DNA of 58,400 nucleotides from Thiohalocapsa sp. (lineage in GTDB: Bacteria; Pseudomonadota; Gammaproteobacteria; Chromatiales; Chromatiaceae), in contig NZ_JAJDNQ010000088.1 in assembly GCF_022340605.1 (NCBI RefSeq), positions 1 to 58,400 on the forward strand. The letters run 5' to 3'. Below, piece by piece: positions 9,500-18,215 of this stretch. How positions within the stretch are numbered: position 1 is the first letter of the stretch; each line of letters starts with the position of its first letter. The position numbers and the translations under genes were made by a program. A model generated the notes under the pieces. The model saw nothing but the letters and a program-made list of their open reading frames with translations, made no database searches and was not told where the DNA came from.

Positions 9500-10531
9500 T
9501 CACTTCGCCGGCATCGACAATGCCAGAATCATGGCCGCGATCTGATCGAGCTCAGCGCCCTCGTACGACAGGGGGGGTGCAGACGCGTGGCACTTAGCTG
9601 GGAATAAGCTTGGGCGATCGCTGAAAAACCGGCTGCGCACCCATTCGTCGGAATCGGCAAATTCCCGATCATAAGCCGCGTACAGCCAGCCAGGCATCCG
9701 GTACTTTTTGCCTCCATCGCAAAGATGCTGCTCAAGTAACGGGACAATGCGGTCACGCAAGGCTGCCCTTTCCCCCTTCGGAAGTTTACGCAATTCCCGA
9801 TTCAAGCGCGCAAGCAATTCCGCGGCCAGGGGCGAAAAGGCGACGTTCCGCGCCATGTGAGGAGCAACATCCGATGTAATCGGATACCCGATCACATGAC
9901 AAAAGTCACACAGCAAGGAGGAACTTCTCCAAGCGCTTCTGTCATAAAGACGGGCAACAATCGATGCAGCGCCGAACACGCGGCTGTAGCGCTCGAGCGT
10001 CGCGCGATGATTGCAGACATTGCGATAGTATGGCTCTGTCGGCCGCGGGGGGGCAAAGTTGGAATTGCCTTGGCGCAGAGACGTGGAGTATAGCGAGTTG
10101 GCGATTTCCGCAGGTCGGCGCAGGTACACTATGATCGTGAATGTTGTTGCGCCCACCCCAAGTAATATCTGGCGCAGTTTGTAAACCTCTTCATCGCTGG
10201 TGAGGCGTGATTGAATCTGTTCCGACGAGCATAACAGCTTGGTGATCTTGTGGGCCTCTGCTTTAGCGGAAATCTCCGAGTGGAAATTGTGGAGGATTTG
10301 CCGCTGATGATCAGCAAGCGCGACGTCCGAGTCGATACCCATTCGCCGTGTGTAATCGTCGCGCCGCTCCAACGAGTACGCGGCAACTGGCAAAGCCCGA
10401 TTGTTCGGCCGGCCGACAGACTCGGGAAACAAAATCCCCTTGGCCAGAAGCGGACCACGGTGGTCGCAAAGAAAGGACTGGATACTTGTCGTCCCGGTCT
10501 TCTCGGTGCCTATGTGGAGGAAGCAATGCAT
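9500..10531 (-). CDS. Sulfotransferase-like protein
   Basis: 343 residues. The N-terminus FLHIGTEKTGTTSIQSFL is the 5'-phosphosulfate-binding loop of PAPS-dependent sulfotransferases (consensus K-x-G-T-T/S). TIIVYLRRPAEIANSLYS at about residue 135 fits the 3'-phosphate-binding segment (R.....S). This implies transfer of sulfate from PAPS to a glycan or lipid in the cytoplasm. Length is normal for the bacterial sulfotransferase family. Two G7 runs lie in the gene (9571-9577 and 10047-10053 on the plus strand). Its place among glycosyltransferases suggests sulfation of the surface polysaccharide. Confidence 0.75.
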   Translation of the reverse strand: MHCFLHIGTEKTGTTSIQSFLCDHRGPLLAKGILFPESVGRPNNRALPVAAYSLERRDDYTRRMGIDSDVALADHQRQILHNFHSEISAKAEAHKITKLLCSSEQIQSRLTSDEEVYKLRQILLGVGATTFTIIVYLRRPAEIANSLYSTSLRQGNSNFAPPRPTEPYYRNVCNHRATLERYSRVFGAASIVARLYDRSAWRSSSLLCDFCHVIGYPITSDVAPHMARNVAFSPLAAELLARLNRELRKLPKGERAALRDRIVPLLEQHLCDGGKKYRMPGWLYAAYDREFADSDEWVRSRFFSDRPSLFPAKCHASAPPLSYEGAELDQIAAMILALSMPAK

Positions 10532-10936
10532 GATATCCGGTGAATCAGAGCAACTATCGGGTAGGGTGGCGGAGAGTCACGACGTACTGTGGACAGTGTA
10601 GCCACGTGCAATCCAACCGCCTGCCGGTACGCTGTTATCCGAGACACCTTCTCGGCGTGCCAGTACTCGGGCGGGGGAAATCATTGTCCGTGAAACGACG
10701 TGTCGCTGAAGCGCTCGCGCCGCGGCGATGTGAGCGTGGCGTTGTCGCAGGGCCGGACGCAGGCAACGGTGAGCCCCACGCTCCAGGGTCTGGATGCGAG
10801 AACGTCAAAGGCGACTACCGGGTCCGCATCATAACGCGGTCAGTTTCACTTGAAGGTGCCCCATATGACGTTGAGCGGCCCGACACTGAAGCCCCGCGGC
10901 AATACGATTTGGCTCGGACACGACACTCATTGAGTA
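10532..10936. other. Intergenic gap without recognised gene
   Basis: About 405 bases between minus-strand genes. Open frames on either strand have no family resemblance. No clear terminator, repeat or promoter is visible. Confidence 0.5.
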
Positions 10937-13363
10937 TCAAAAGTCCTTGCCGCTCAGCTCGACCCGCGGCGACTCCTCAGCCAAGCGCATCGCCAGTTCC
11001 GAAAATGAGCTCCAGTTGCTGCCGAGCAGAATCCGGCTCCTGCCCAACAAGATGGCATCCGCCAACGCGTACTGGAGTTGTTCCGCAGACCGGTCGAACC
11101 GGGAACGCGGCAGGAATGCCACGCGATCCGGGTAGCGTTCGCGAAATACTTCATAGGTCTTTGGCATATCTGCGGCAACAAACACGTGCTGCGCCACCCC
11201 CTCCGCGATCAGGGCATCAAGTCTAGTCATGAATCGCTCATAATGGCTCGCCGAGCGCCATTTTTGGATCGTTTCATGATCGCTCGCAGACCAGTTATCC
11301 CGGGAATCATACGCCTGATGATCCGTACCAGGGGCACCCTCCATTCTCACGTGCAGGCTGACGTCATTGGGATGACGAACGCGGGCTACCAGTTCTCGAA
11401 CCCCCGCGACCGGCGTCAACCGCCGCAAGTACTCGTTTTCGTCCGCCCAAGATGTCAGTGGGCAGTTCAGCACGTATGCGGAACGCACGTAAATGTCACG
11501 CGGCACGCCGGGGTCAATAACCCTGTTCTTCTCGCTGTTCGGCTCGATCTCCATATAGTTGTAGATCGGCATCCCAAGCTCCTCCGCCTGGCTCAGTGAG
11601 AAGCTGTCGGTGACGCTTCCATCGAACTCGAACAGATCGCTAACCGTGCATTGACAGTGTACGTCTGGCCGCCAAACGACGACCAATTCCCTACCGGACT
11701 TTTCCGCGATAACGGCTGCGGAGGCTATCGCGCGCAGGCGATTCCCCAGACCATGCTGGGCGTCGATGTAGAGCTTCGGCTTGATCCTGGCATCCTTGGG
11801 GCGCGAATCGCTTCTCATTGTGACTGGGTGTGCGCACTCACAGCCTGCATTCGTGACCACGGGATCAGTCTGCCTATACTGCGACAGCCCCGCAGAGAGC
11901 ATAGCATGATCGACATGAGGCAACTCGTCCAGGCAGCACGTGCAAGGGATGACAGCAAGGCCGCGCGAACTGGCAAGCCGTGCCCAGCATGAATCGCTCG
12001 GCGCTTGCACCACCAACTCGCGTCCATGAGTCGCGGCAGCGTTCAGGTACCAGGCCAGCGCCCCCCGCGCGGCGTCTTCAGTCGCGTTGTCTATATCGCC
12101 ACAACAGTCCACCACGAGATACCCGTTTCGCATGTGCGCAACCGAGCCGCCGTGCATCACGACTTCGGCATCTAGTGCCGTCAAGTCCTGCATCGCCTTG
12201 TTTCCAAGAATTGTAATATGGTCGTCTTCCAAGTAAAGCGCGACCGATCCGATGCTCCACGACAGGACCTCCAGATACGCGTACCGGGCGGCGTCATCGC
12301 GAACACGAGGAGGGACGCAATGAACCGCCGGACCGGAACGGGCCAGACGTACCACTTCGTCCCGCTTTTCCAGGATGCGGAAAGGCAAATGCTCTTGTCG
12401 GGACGACCACGGCGGCATGATGTTGGCGATGAAGCGATTGCTGCGTATCAGAAATTGCGGCTGCGACGCCAGGCCAGAAAATCCATCGGCGACCGCAGCG
12501 GCTTCAGACGCAGTTGCTTCGCCACACGCCTCTACCCGCAGTTGGTCGTCGTGACGGATATGGTTGACGGTGCTCAACTGAATGTCCATGCGGATCAAAC
12601 CCGTATCTATAAGACGAGCATACAGATCTTCGTCGTCCCAGCCGTAGCTCGTAATATACTCGTTGAACCCGCCAACGACCGCGAGGTCGCGCTTGTAGAT
12701 ATAAAATAGCCCGTTGACGAATTCCTGCCCTTCGGGCGCCACCCTCCAGTTCCCCGCATAAAAAGCGCCTGGTCGCAACGGATTCGCCCGGAAGAAGTTG
12801 GAAGCGATGACGATATCCGCGTCGGCCTTCACTACCCGCTCGCGGGTTGCCGCGCGAAAGCCCACGTTGAAGGCAGGGCTCAAAACCCATCGACGTTCGC
12901 CGTCCACTCGCAACAACTTAATTCGTTCGTCCGCGATGCCGGCTATAGCGAGCGACTGACTCACCGGCAGCTCAGACGACCAGTCGACCACTACTATTTC
13001 GCGCACCTCGGGAAGCTCCAGCCAGGAGCGTAGAGCGACCAACAGGTTCTCCGCGCGATTCATCGAACAGGTCACGAGAGACACGCCCGGCAAGGCCGGC
13101 TGCTCAGTAATCCTTGCGGCAAGCTTGGAGCCGCGACGCAGGTAGGGAAAGCCGCCCGCCACCGGCTCCACCTCGTTTGCACCAGACGCGAGATGCGCCA
13201 GGCGCGAGAGAATATCGCGCCTCTTGGCGGATCTCTTGTCGGAGCCCATGCACTCCGCATGCAATGATCGAAGCAAGCTCAGGCAGGCGCCGTTATCGCC
13301 GGACTCGAAAAGCTCCCGTGCGTGAGAGAAGCGCTTCCAGAATTTTGCCTCGTTAATCATCAT
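10937..13363 (-). CDS. Two-domain glycosyltransferase: GT-A galactosyltransferase-like + NodZ/FUT8-like fucosyltransferase-like
   Basis: 808 residues. Residues ~95-310 form a GT-A domain: GVSLVTCSMNRAENLLVALR opens the nucleotide fold, KADADI is the DxD metal motif, and SYGWDDEDLYARL is the glyco_transf_7C-type acceptor motif of beta-1,4-galactosyltransferases. Residues ~540-800 have a different fold: KLYIDAQHGLGNRLRAIASA carries the GxGNR motif of NodZ/FUT8-like GT-B enzymes, SLHVRMEG is the central H-x-R motif, and GSNWSSFSELAMRL the C-terminal serine-rich donor motif. Between them (~330-520) is a segment with no recognised homology. The N-terminal half is paralogous to the neighbouring gene at 13411-14637. 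It may add two sugars in succession; the sugars are inferred from folds only. Confidence 0.75.
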   Translation of the reverse strand: MMINEAKFWKRFSHARELFESGDNGACLSLLRSLHAECMGSDKRSAKRRDILSRLAHLASGANEVEPVAGGFPYLRRGSKLAARITEQPALPGVSLVTCSMNRAENLLVALRSWLELPEVREIVVVDWSSELPVSQSLAIAGIADERIKLLRVDGERRWVLSPAFNVGFRAATRERVVKADADIVIASNFFRANPLRPGAFYAGNWRVAPEGQEFVNGLFYIYKRDLAVVGGFNEYITSYGWDDEDLYARLIDTGLIRMDIQLSTVNHIRHDDQLRVEACGEATASEAAAVADGFSGLASQPQFLIRSNRFIANIMPPWSSRQEHLPFRILEKRDEVVRLARSGPAVHCVPPRVRDDAARYAYLEVLSWSIGSVALYLEDDHITILGNKAMQDLTALDAEVVMHGGSVAHMRNGYLVVDCCGDIDNATEDAARGALAWYLNAAATHGRELVVQAPSDSCWARLASSRGLAVIPCTCCLDELPHVDHAMLSAGLSQYRQTDPVVTNAGCECAHPVTMRSDSRPKDARIKPKLYIDAQHGLGNRLRAIASAAVIAEKSGRELVVVWRPDVHCQCTVSDLFEFDGSVTDSFSLSQAEELGMPIYNYMEIEPNSEKNRVIDPGVPRDIYVRSAYVLNCPLTSWADENEYLRRLTPVAGVRELVARVRHPNDVSLHVRMEGAPGTDHQAYDSRDNWSASDHETIQKWRSASHYERFMTRLDALIAEGVAQHVFVAADMPKTYEVFRERYPDRVAFLPRSRFDRSAEQLQYALADAILLGRSRILLGSNWSSFSELAMRLAEESPRVELSGKDF

Positions 13364-13410
13364 CGTACCCCGCAGCTTCCGCGTTCTGAAGGACGTGTAC
13401 GCTCATTGCA

Positions 13411-14637
13411 TTACTGGAGCGCCAGCACCTCGGGGACGCCGGAATCCCTAGGCTCCACTAGACGACGCCCAAACCGCTCATCCAGATCGGCGAGCGAATG
13501 ATGGGCAAGAAGCTCCAACAGCCGGACTTTGTCGATCAAAACTGGCTCCAGCCCGTAGCGGCGTGACAGCCACTCCAAAACCACATAGTAATTGGCGTCT
13601 TCCATAATCCAGGCAGGGGCTTCAGACTCCTGGGGAGTACCCAGGCGAACCAAGCGCAAGCGAGCGCCATCGGCTTTGACCAGAAAAGGAGACATCGGCA
13701 AAGCGCGGCCCCAACGGGGCAGGACGTTGGCAATAAAGCGGTTGCGCTTGATCGCCACGCTGGGGTCGTGCAACAGTGCGTGCAGCGCGGTGTGCGCGAC
13801 GGGGGGGCCGAGCCGCTCCGCGTCAGTGTGGTCCAGGTGCCGCACCGTGGCGGGATCGACACTGAGGCGTCTCAGACGTCGGGCATCCAAGCGACTGTAA
13901 AGGTCAGAGTCGTCCCATCCGTAGGACTTGATGAACTCGTTGAACCCATTCACCGCGAAAAGATCATCGCGGTGTACGTAGACGATTCCATTAATGTATT
14001 CCTGTCCGGCTCTCGCTTTGCGCCAGTCGCCGGCAACAAAGGTTCCCCATCGCAATCTGTTCCGCTCAAAAAAGTGCGGTTCAACCATTAAGTCAGCATC
14101 GAGTTTGAGGATACGGCTGAACCGGGAAAGGCGAAAGGCGGCGTTGAATGCGACCGTCAAAATCCAGCGTCGCTCATTGTCGATGCGTGCAACAGTTACG
14201 CGGTCATCAGTGAGGCCCGCGGCGGTGATTGAATCTTCTACTGGTCGCGCACTGCTCCAGTCGAGGATGACGACTTCATCCACCATGCGCAGCGCCAGCC
14301 AACTGCGAAGGGCGCGCACAAGGTTCTCGTTGCGATTCATGCAGCAGGTTACAATCGAGACTCCATCGCGAACATCGTGCACGTAATTGTCGAGTTCGTT
14401 AACCGTGCTGCGCTGGGGCGTATCAGCAGGGGCAGTGAGACCATACCGTTGCATGACTTCCGCAAGCAGTGACATTCGTCCAGAAGCGCGCTTGAGGTTG
14501 GTGTCCGCGCGGACAAGAGAACAGAGTGCCGCAAGAAGCTCGTCAGCGTCGTGCTTGTCTCCCGCCCGTGCCTTTCGCCGCAACTCGTCAAAGGCCCGAA
14601 AGAAGAGCGTTGGGTCGGATGTTTTATTCACGAGCAA
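13411..14637 (-). CDS. GT-A glycosyltransferase, galactosyltransferase-like (paralogue of the adjacent fusion)
   Basis: 408 residues from a TTG at 14637; a GTG two codons later (14631) is equally possible. Motifs run in the same order as in the neighbour: GVSIVTCCMNRNENLVRALR at ~92-111, VVILDWSSARPVEDS, the DxD motif in KLDADLMV, WRKARAGQEYINGIVYVHRDDL, and SYGWDDSDLYSRL. About 110 residues after the last motif have no recognisable domain. It lies 47 bases upstream of the fusion gene on the same strand. Shared wording of the motifs shows a tandem duplication, one copy having gained or kept the second domain. A G7 run lies at 13801-13807. Probably a hexosyltransferase acting on the same glycan. 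Confidence 0.75.
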   Translation of the reverse strand: MLVNKTSDPTLFFRAFDELRRKARAGDKHDADELLAALCSLVRADTNLKRASGRMSLLAEVMQRYGLTAPADTPQRSTVNELDNYVHDVRDGVSIVTCCMNRNENLVRALRSWLALRMVDEVVILDWSSARPVEDSITAAGLTDDRVTVARIDNERRWILTVAFNAAFRLSRFSRILKLDADLMVEPHFFERNRLRWGTFVAGDWRKARAGQEYINGIVYVHRDDLFAVNGFNEFIKSYGWDDSDLYSRLDARRLRRLSVDPATVRHLDHTDAERLGPPVAHTALHALLHDPSVAIKRNRFIANVLPRWGRALPMSPFLVKADGARLRLVRLGTPQESEAPAWIMEDANYYVVLEWLSRRYGLEPVLIDKVRLLELLAHHSLADLDERFGRRLVEPRDSGVPEVLALQ

Positions 14638-14858
14638 AAGCCACCTAGGTTCCGGTGCGTTTTCAGCGTTACGGGCTTCCTATGTATCGCTGGCAGACGC
14701 CCAAGCGGTACAGGTTTAAAGATGCGATAAAGCTCAACGCGGGAGACCGTTCGCTGAACAGAGACTCTTGGCTCGAATGGGAGAGTTATCTGGGCACACA
14801 TTTGGCCGGCTCGAGTGCGCGGCGCCAAGCCCAGCGCCCCACCTGCACAGGCAGAGCG

Positions 14859-15779
14859 CTACGCGCGGTACCCCAGTCGCGTCAACAATGCAGCATAATG
14901 CGCGCTATGCTGTGCTTGTTCACGGACGTCGTCGGGGCAGTTGCGCCGCGGTCTCGGCTCTATGGTATTACCTCCTCTCCCGCTGTCACCTGATAGTGAG
15001 ATGCACTGAAAGATGTTGAGAAAGTTAGGCGAGTATTCCAAAAGCAACTGTGAGCACATGCGCGCCACGGTCGCCTGCGGATAGGAGACGAATTCTTCAT
15101 AACGAAAAATGGGCACAGTCGCATACCGGTCAAGGAATGCATGATATCGACGGGCGTACTCGTCGAGCCCGTCCGGCTGGAAGTGTAGCCACGCGTTCTT
15201 GCGCAGGCTCAAATAGGAATCCATTGGATGACGTACGGTAAGGACACATCGTGTATCGTAGTCCGACGCTACGATCTCCCGCAGGGAGGGGCGCTCGGCG
15301 ACGGACGCGCCATGACAGAAGTGCCCGTGGGCATGATCGCGCAACACCAGCCGCAGCCCGTTCCTGAGAGAGTCGGCATACATCGCGGCCATGCCTCGGC
15401 GGAAGACGTCGAGGTCGCAGTTGCGGTCACCGCCCCGTACCCCGAAGCGCGAGAGCGCAATCAAATCCGTCGGCGCAAATGGGCCCTGCGGAAATGGGCT
15501 TAATGGATCTGCTTCACTGAGGAGTCGAACATTGGGAAGCGCGGCAATGCACTTGCTGATTAATGTTCCGCCGGTACATGCGAAGTGGTGAATCAGCCGA
15601 ACTGTTGCGTGGCCTGGCTCGGCCTTGTCGCGCAGGCTGGCGAGCCGACCGCGCAGCGTTTGGATCTCGGCGGAGAGCCTACGCCCCGCAGAGTCTGAAC
15701 CCCATCCGATGCGCGTACGCGACAGTTGGTCAACGAGCTGCTGTGCTCGGGCGACAGTTGTGATCTTGGACGAATTCAT
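14859..15779 (-). CDS. Sulfotransferase-like protein (second in locus)
   Basis: 306 residues from the ATG at 15779; a TTG at 15821 would add 14 residues, but the ATG has an AGG a few bases upstream. LIHHFACTGGTLISKCIA (about residues 61-78) replaces the usual phosphosulfate loop, VLTVRHPMDSYLSLRKNAW carries the R/S pair of the 3'-phosphate site, and a GGNT motif lies near the C-terminus as in many sulfotransferases. It is distantly related to the gene at 9500-10531, not a recent copy. It probably sulfates glycan or another envelope acceptor. The nearest minus-strand neighbour upstream is the methyltransferase-fold gene, 91 bases away. Confidence 0.65.
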   Translation of the reverse strand: MNSSKITTVARAQQLVDQLSRTRIGWGSDSAGRRLSAEIQTLRGRLASLRDKAEPGHATVRLIHHFACTGGTLISKCIAALPNVRLLSEADPLSPFPQGPFAPTDLIALSRFGVRGGDRNCDLDVFRRGMAAMYADSLRNGLRLVLRDHAHGHFCHGASVAERPSLREIVASDYDTRCVLTVRHPMDSYLSLRKNAWLHFQPDGLDEYARRYHAFLDRYATVPIFRYEEFVSYPQATVARMCSQLLLEYSPNFLNIFQCISLSGDSGRGGNTIEPRPRRNCPDDVREQAQHSAHYAALLTRLGYRA

Positions 15780-15870
15780 TGGACCTGGAAATTTCGGCCA
15801 GGCGACGCCACGCGGCAGCAACCCGGCTTGAAGCTGGCGGCATTGGCGAAGCGGAGACTGCGCGTTATAC

Positions 15871-16944
15871 CTACCGCGCAGAACCAGCGCCGGCTACCCC
15901 CACCAAGCGCAGCATTTCCTCCAGGAGCGCCTCGAGTTGATTGCGCTCCTCGACAATTTTTCCATATCGGCGCTGTAAATCCCGAAGATCATCAGCCCGC
16001 ATTTGGGCCAACCTGCGCGCCAAGGCCAGATCTCCGCCGCATTCTTCGGGTCCGATCGAGGCATGGAACCGCTTCGCCGCATCGGTCTCGAGGGCATAAC
16101 GCGAAAGTCTGGCCTCGCGCGCAGCGAACGCTCCATCCAAGGGCGAATCCTCCATATTCGCCCCACTTGCGGCGGAGTCGCGGTCAACCAGTGATTCACC
16201 CGAGAAAGCTCCTGCGCGGACCGCCGCGCCATCGCCAGCGCTGGGGAGCGCTGCCCCGCGTCCGGCTCTACCGAGGGGCGCTTGGCGCGCAAGCATGCAG
16301 CAGGGGATGTCGTAGTCTCTACTGGAATCTATGGCGACGACACTGAAGCCGCGACTTTCCAGCAGAGCTATGGTTTCCTCGATATGGCGCGAGCCTTCGT
16401 ATAACGGACGGCGCCCGCAGTGCACCCAGCAATAGGAGAATCGCTCGATATGGTGGCTGTCGGCAAGCGAGGTAACGATAGAATACTCTTCGCCGGGCGC
16501 GTCCAGGACCAACCAGTTGTTGTCGAAGTCGAGCGATAGCTCTCCGATGAGGTCAGCGGGCGGCAATACGGCTACGGGCCGAACATGTTTGAGACTCAAG
16601 CCCGGATACAGATCTGACAGCCCAGTGGCAGGTCGCAGACTGGTGACCGCGGCATGGTTGAATACATGAAGCGAACGTCGCGTGGGATCATCGGACACCG
16701 CGAGTTCGTAGACCGATATATCTGGGAAACGTTGAGCGGCCAGCCGCAAGCCGCGAGCGAGAACCGGGTTCGGCTCCACTAAGACAACCCTGTTGGGGTT
16801 GGCGTCCAAAAAGGCGTCCAATTCCGAGCAGCGTCCCGCGCCAATGTGGAGTATGGTATCCGGTCTGCCGGCTTGGATAGACCCAACGGGCAAGCGGCGA
16901 CGACGCGATTCGTCAGTACTCAATTCCACCTCGCAACTCTGCAT
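15871..16944 (-). CDS. FkbM-like methyltransferase-fold protein with coiled-coil tail
   Basis: 357 residues. TILHIGAGRCSELDAFL (about residue 30) is the SAM-binding glycine loop, VVLVEPNP the acidic second strand, and LVLDAPGEE takes the place of the D.(E/P)G segment of FkbM-type methyltransferases; SFYC-like aromatic strands follow. Residues ~215-270 are a variable Ala/Gly/Ser linker. The last ~70 residues (ARRLAQMRADDLRDLQ and following) are charged and heptad-like, a likely coiled coil. A methyltransferase with a coiled-coil extension recalls WbdD-type chain terminators that cap and measure O-polysaccharides; that parallel is inference. No clear Shine-Dalgarno precedes the ATG. Confidence 0.6.
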   Translation of the reverse strand: MQSCEVELSTDESRRRRLPVGSIQAGRPDTILHIGAGRCSELDAFLDANPNRVVLVEPNPVLARGLRLAAQRFPDISVYELAVSDDPTRRSLHVFNHAAVTSLRPATGLSDLYPGLSLKHVRPVAVLPPADLIGELSLDFDNNWLVLDAPGEEYSIVTSLADSHHIERFSYCWVHCGRRPLYEGSRHIEETIALLESRGFSVVAIDSSRDYDIPCCMLARQAPLGRAGRGAALPSAGDGAAVRAGAFSGESLVDRDSAASGANMEDSPLDGAFAAREARLSRYALETDAAKRFHASIGPEECGGDLALARRLAQMRADDLRDLQRRYGKIVEERNQLEALLEEMLRLVGVAGAGSAR

Positions 16945-17266
16945 TGACCGGAATTAAAGTGACCTTTCATAGAGGGCCGCGGCCGGGAAGGCTGCATTGG
17001 AGCGCTCCGTCAGGCGAAACGCCGATCCATCTGCGACTCCCGCACGGGGCAGAATACCCCACCATTTTTTAAGCGCCCACCAACCAGAACATGAAGGAAC
17101 CCGGAAAGCGGGCGGCTTCTGAGCGGGTTCGACCTCCGTGCCGATGGCGCCGCGGAAGGCCAATAATCAGTATTTCCCCAGTGCCGCGCAGACGCGTATC
17201 GGCATGTCGGCAGGATTATGCCACGACCGATGTGCGCCGGGGCACCGCGGCAATCGGCTGGGTCTT
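16945..17266. other. Intergenic gap with a weak hairpin
   Basis: 322 bases. A short GGGG/CCCC stem at about 17046-17061 is followed by a run of T (ATTTTTT), which would read as a weak plus-strand terminator although no plus-strand gene precedes it. Otherwise nothing is recognised. Confidence 0.3.
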
Positions 17267-18196
17267 CTACGCCCGCCGTGAAGTCGACGACCGCATGCCT
17301 CGCACAAGACCTACCATCGCGCGCAGAGGCACAGTGACACGCCACGACGTGGAGCGGTAGACTGCGTCTAACTCTCTGCGGCAGCGCAGCCGCTCCTTTT
17401 CTGATGTCTTGTGATATTCCTCCATTTCAGCCTGCATTTGCTTCAACTGGAGCATCAGCAGGTCACGTTCGCCCGAAAGTTCCGCGAGCTTTTGCTTCCC
17501 TGGTTCAGAGTTCTCTTCACAGAGCTGCTTGCACGCCAACAGCTCAGCGTCCCTTTCCGCGAGTTGCTGCTGCGCGGCGCGTGCCGTTTGCAGCGCGTCG
17601 CGAAGCTCTTGGTAGTCCAAGAACAATTTGTCGCTGTCGAGCGCATCTATCCATGCCGGGTGCGGAAATAGTGGGATAGCAGACGCTTCAAGTTCGCCAG
17701 ACAGAGCGACTACATCCTCCGCCGCGCATGTCTGCGCCGCGAGCAAGGCGAGCAAGTCCGGCGAGGGATCCTGCGGCAGCGGTGGGGGCGGCTGTCGAGA
17801 TAGGCGAAGGCCTAGCGCGCTGTCCACGGCATCATAAAAGCCATCGGGATTGCGCACGATGGAGTCGGCACGAAACAAGACGGACCGCTCGCGATTGTTC
17901 CGGAAGACGTCCAACTGCGCTTCGGCGGCGCGCTTCCAGTTGGCAAGTTCATCGTTTGGAGCAGCGCCCAGATGCATCGCCTTTGTCAAGGCGCGTTCCG
18001 GCGTGCAATACAGAAGCAGCCATTTCGCGTCCTGCGGGCTAGCGGCGCCCTGCTCATCGACGTTGCCGGTTGATCCCGCTGCGAGGGTCTCGCTGATTGG
18101 GCTGGGACCCGTGGAGTGAACGTAATCAACACGCCCGAGCAGGGGCTTTATGTCAGCAAGTTCTACGCCGGGGGTGGTGAGAAGTGTCAGGGCCAT
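17267..18196 (-). CDS. Coiled-coil protein with polysaccharide-locus 'STSWR..PLR' tail
   Basis: 309 residues, family not recognised. Residues ~55-130 (WLLLYCTPERALTKAMHLG, ANWKRAAEAQ, VLFRADSIVRNP) look like a small alpha/beta domain that I have seen only loosely in LPS-locus proteins. Residues ~195-275 are a long heptad-rich coiled coil rich in Glu, Gln, Lys and Arg. It ends in YRSTSWRVTVPLRAMVG followed by a basic tail. That S-x-SWR-x-T-x-PLR motif recurs at the end of coiled coils in large LPS/O-antigen glycosyltransferases and may be an amphipathic membrane anchor. Here it occurs in a protein with no glycosyltransferase domain. A scaffold or length-setting role is inference. It lies 19 bases from the stop of the next gene. 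Confidence 0.55.
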   Translation of the reverse strand: MALTLLTTPGVELADIKPLLGRVDYVHSTGPSPISETLAAGSTGNVDEQGAASPQDAKWLLLYCTPERALTKAMHLGAAPNDELANWKRAAEAQLDVFRNNRERSVLFRADSIVRNPDGFYDAVDSALGLRLSRQPPPPLPQDPSPDLLALLAAQTCAAEDVVALSGELEASAIPLFPHPAWIDALDSDKLFLDYQELRDALQTARAAQQQLAERDAELLACKQLCEENSEPGKQKLAELSGERDLLMLQLKQMQAEMEEYHKTSEKERLRCRRELDAVYRSTSWRVTVPLRAMVGLVRGMRSSTSRRA

Positions 18197-18215
18197 CGGT
18201 AGCTGTGCTCGGAGT

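Noticed and set aside
10540..11226. 228-codon plus-strand frame crossing the gap into the fusion gene
   Set aside because: Half lies antisense to the fucosyltransferase-like domain; the rest is Arg-rich without motifs.
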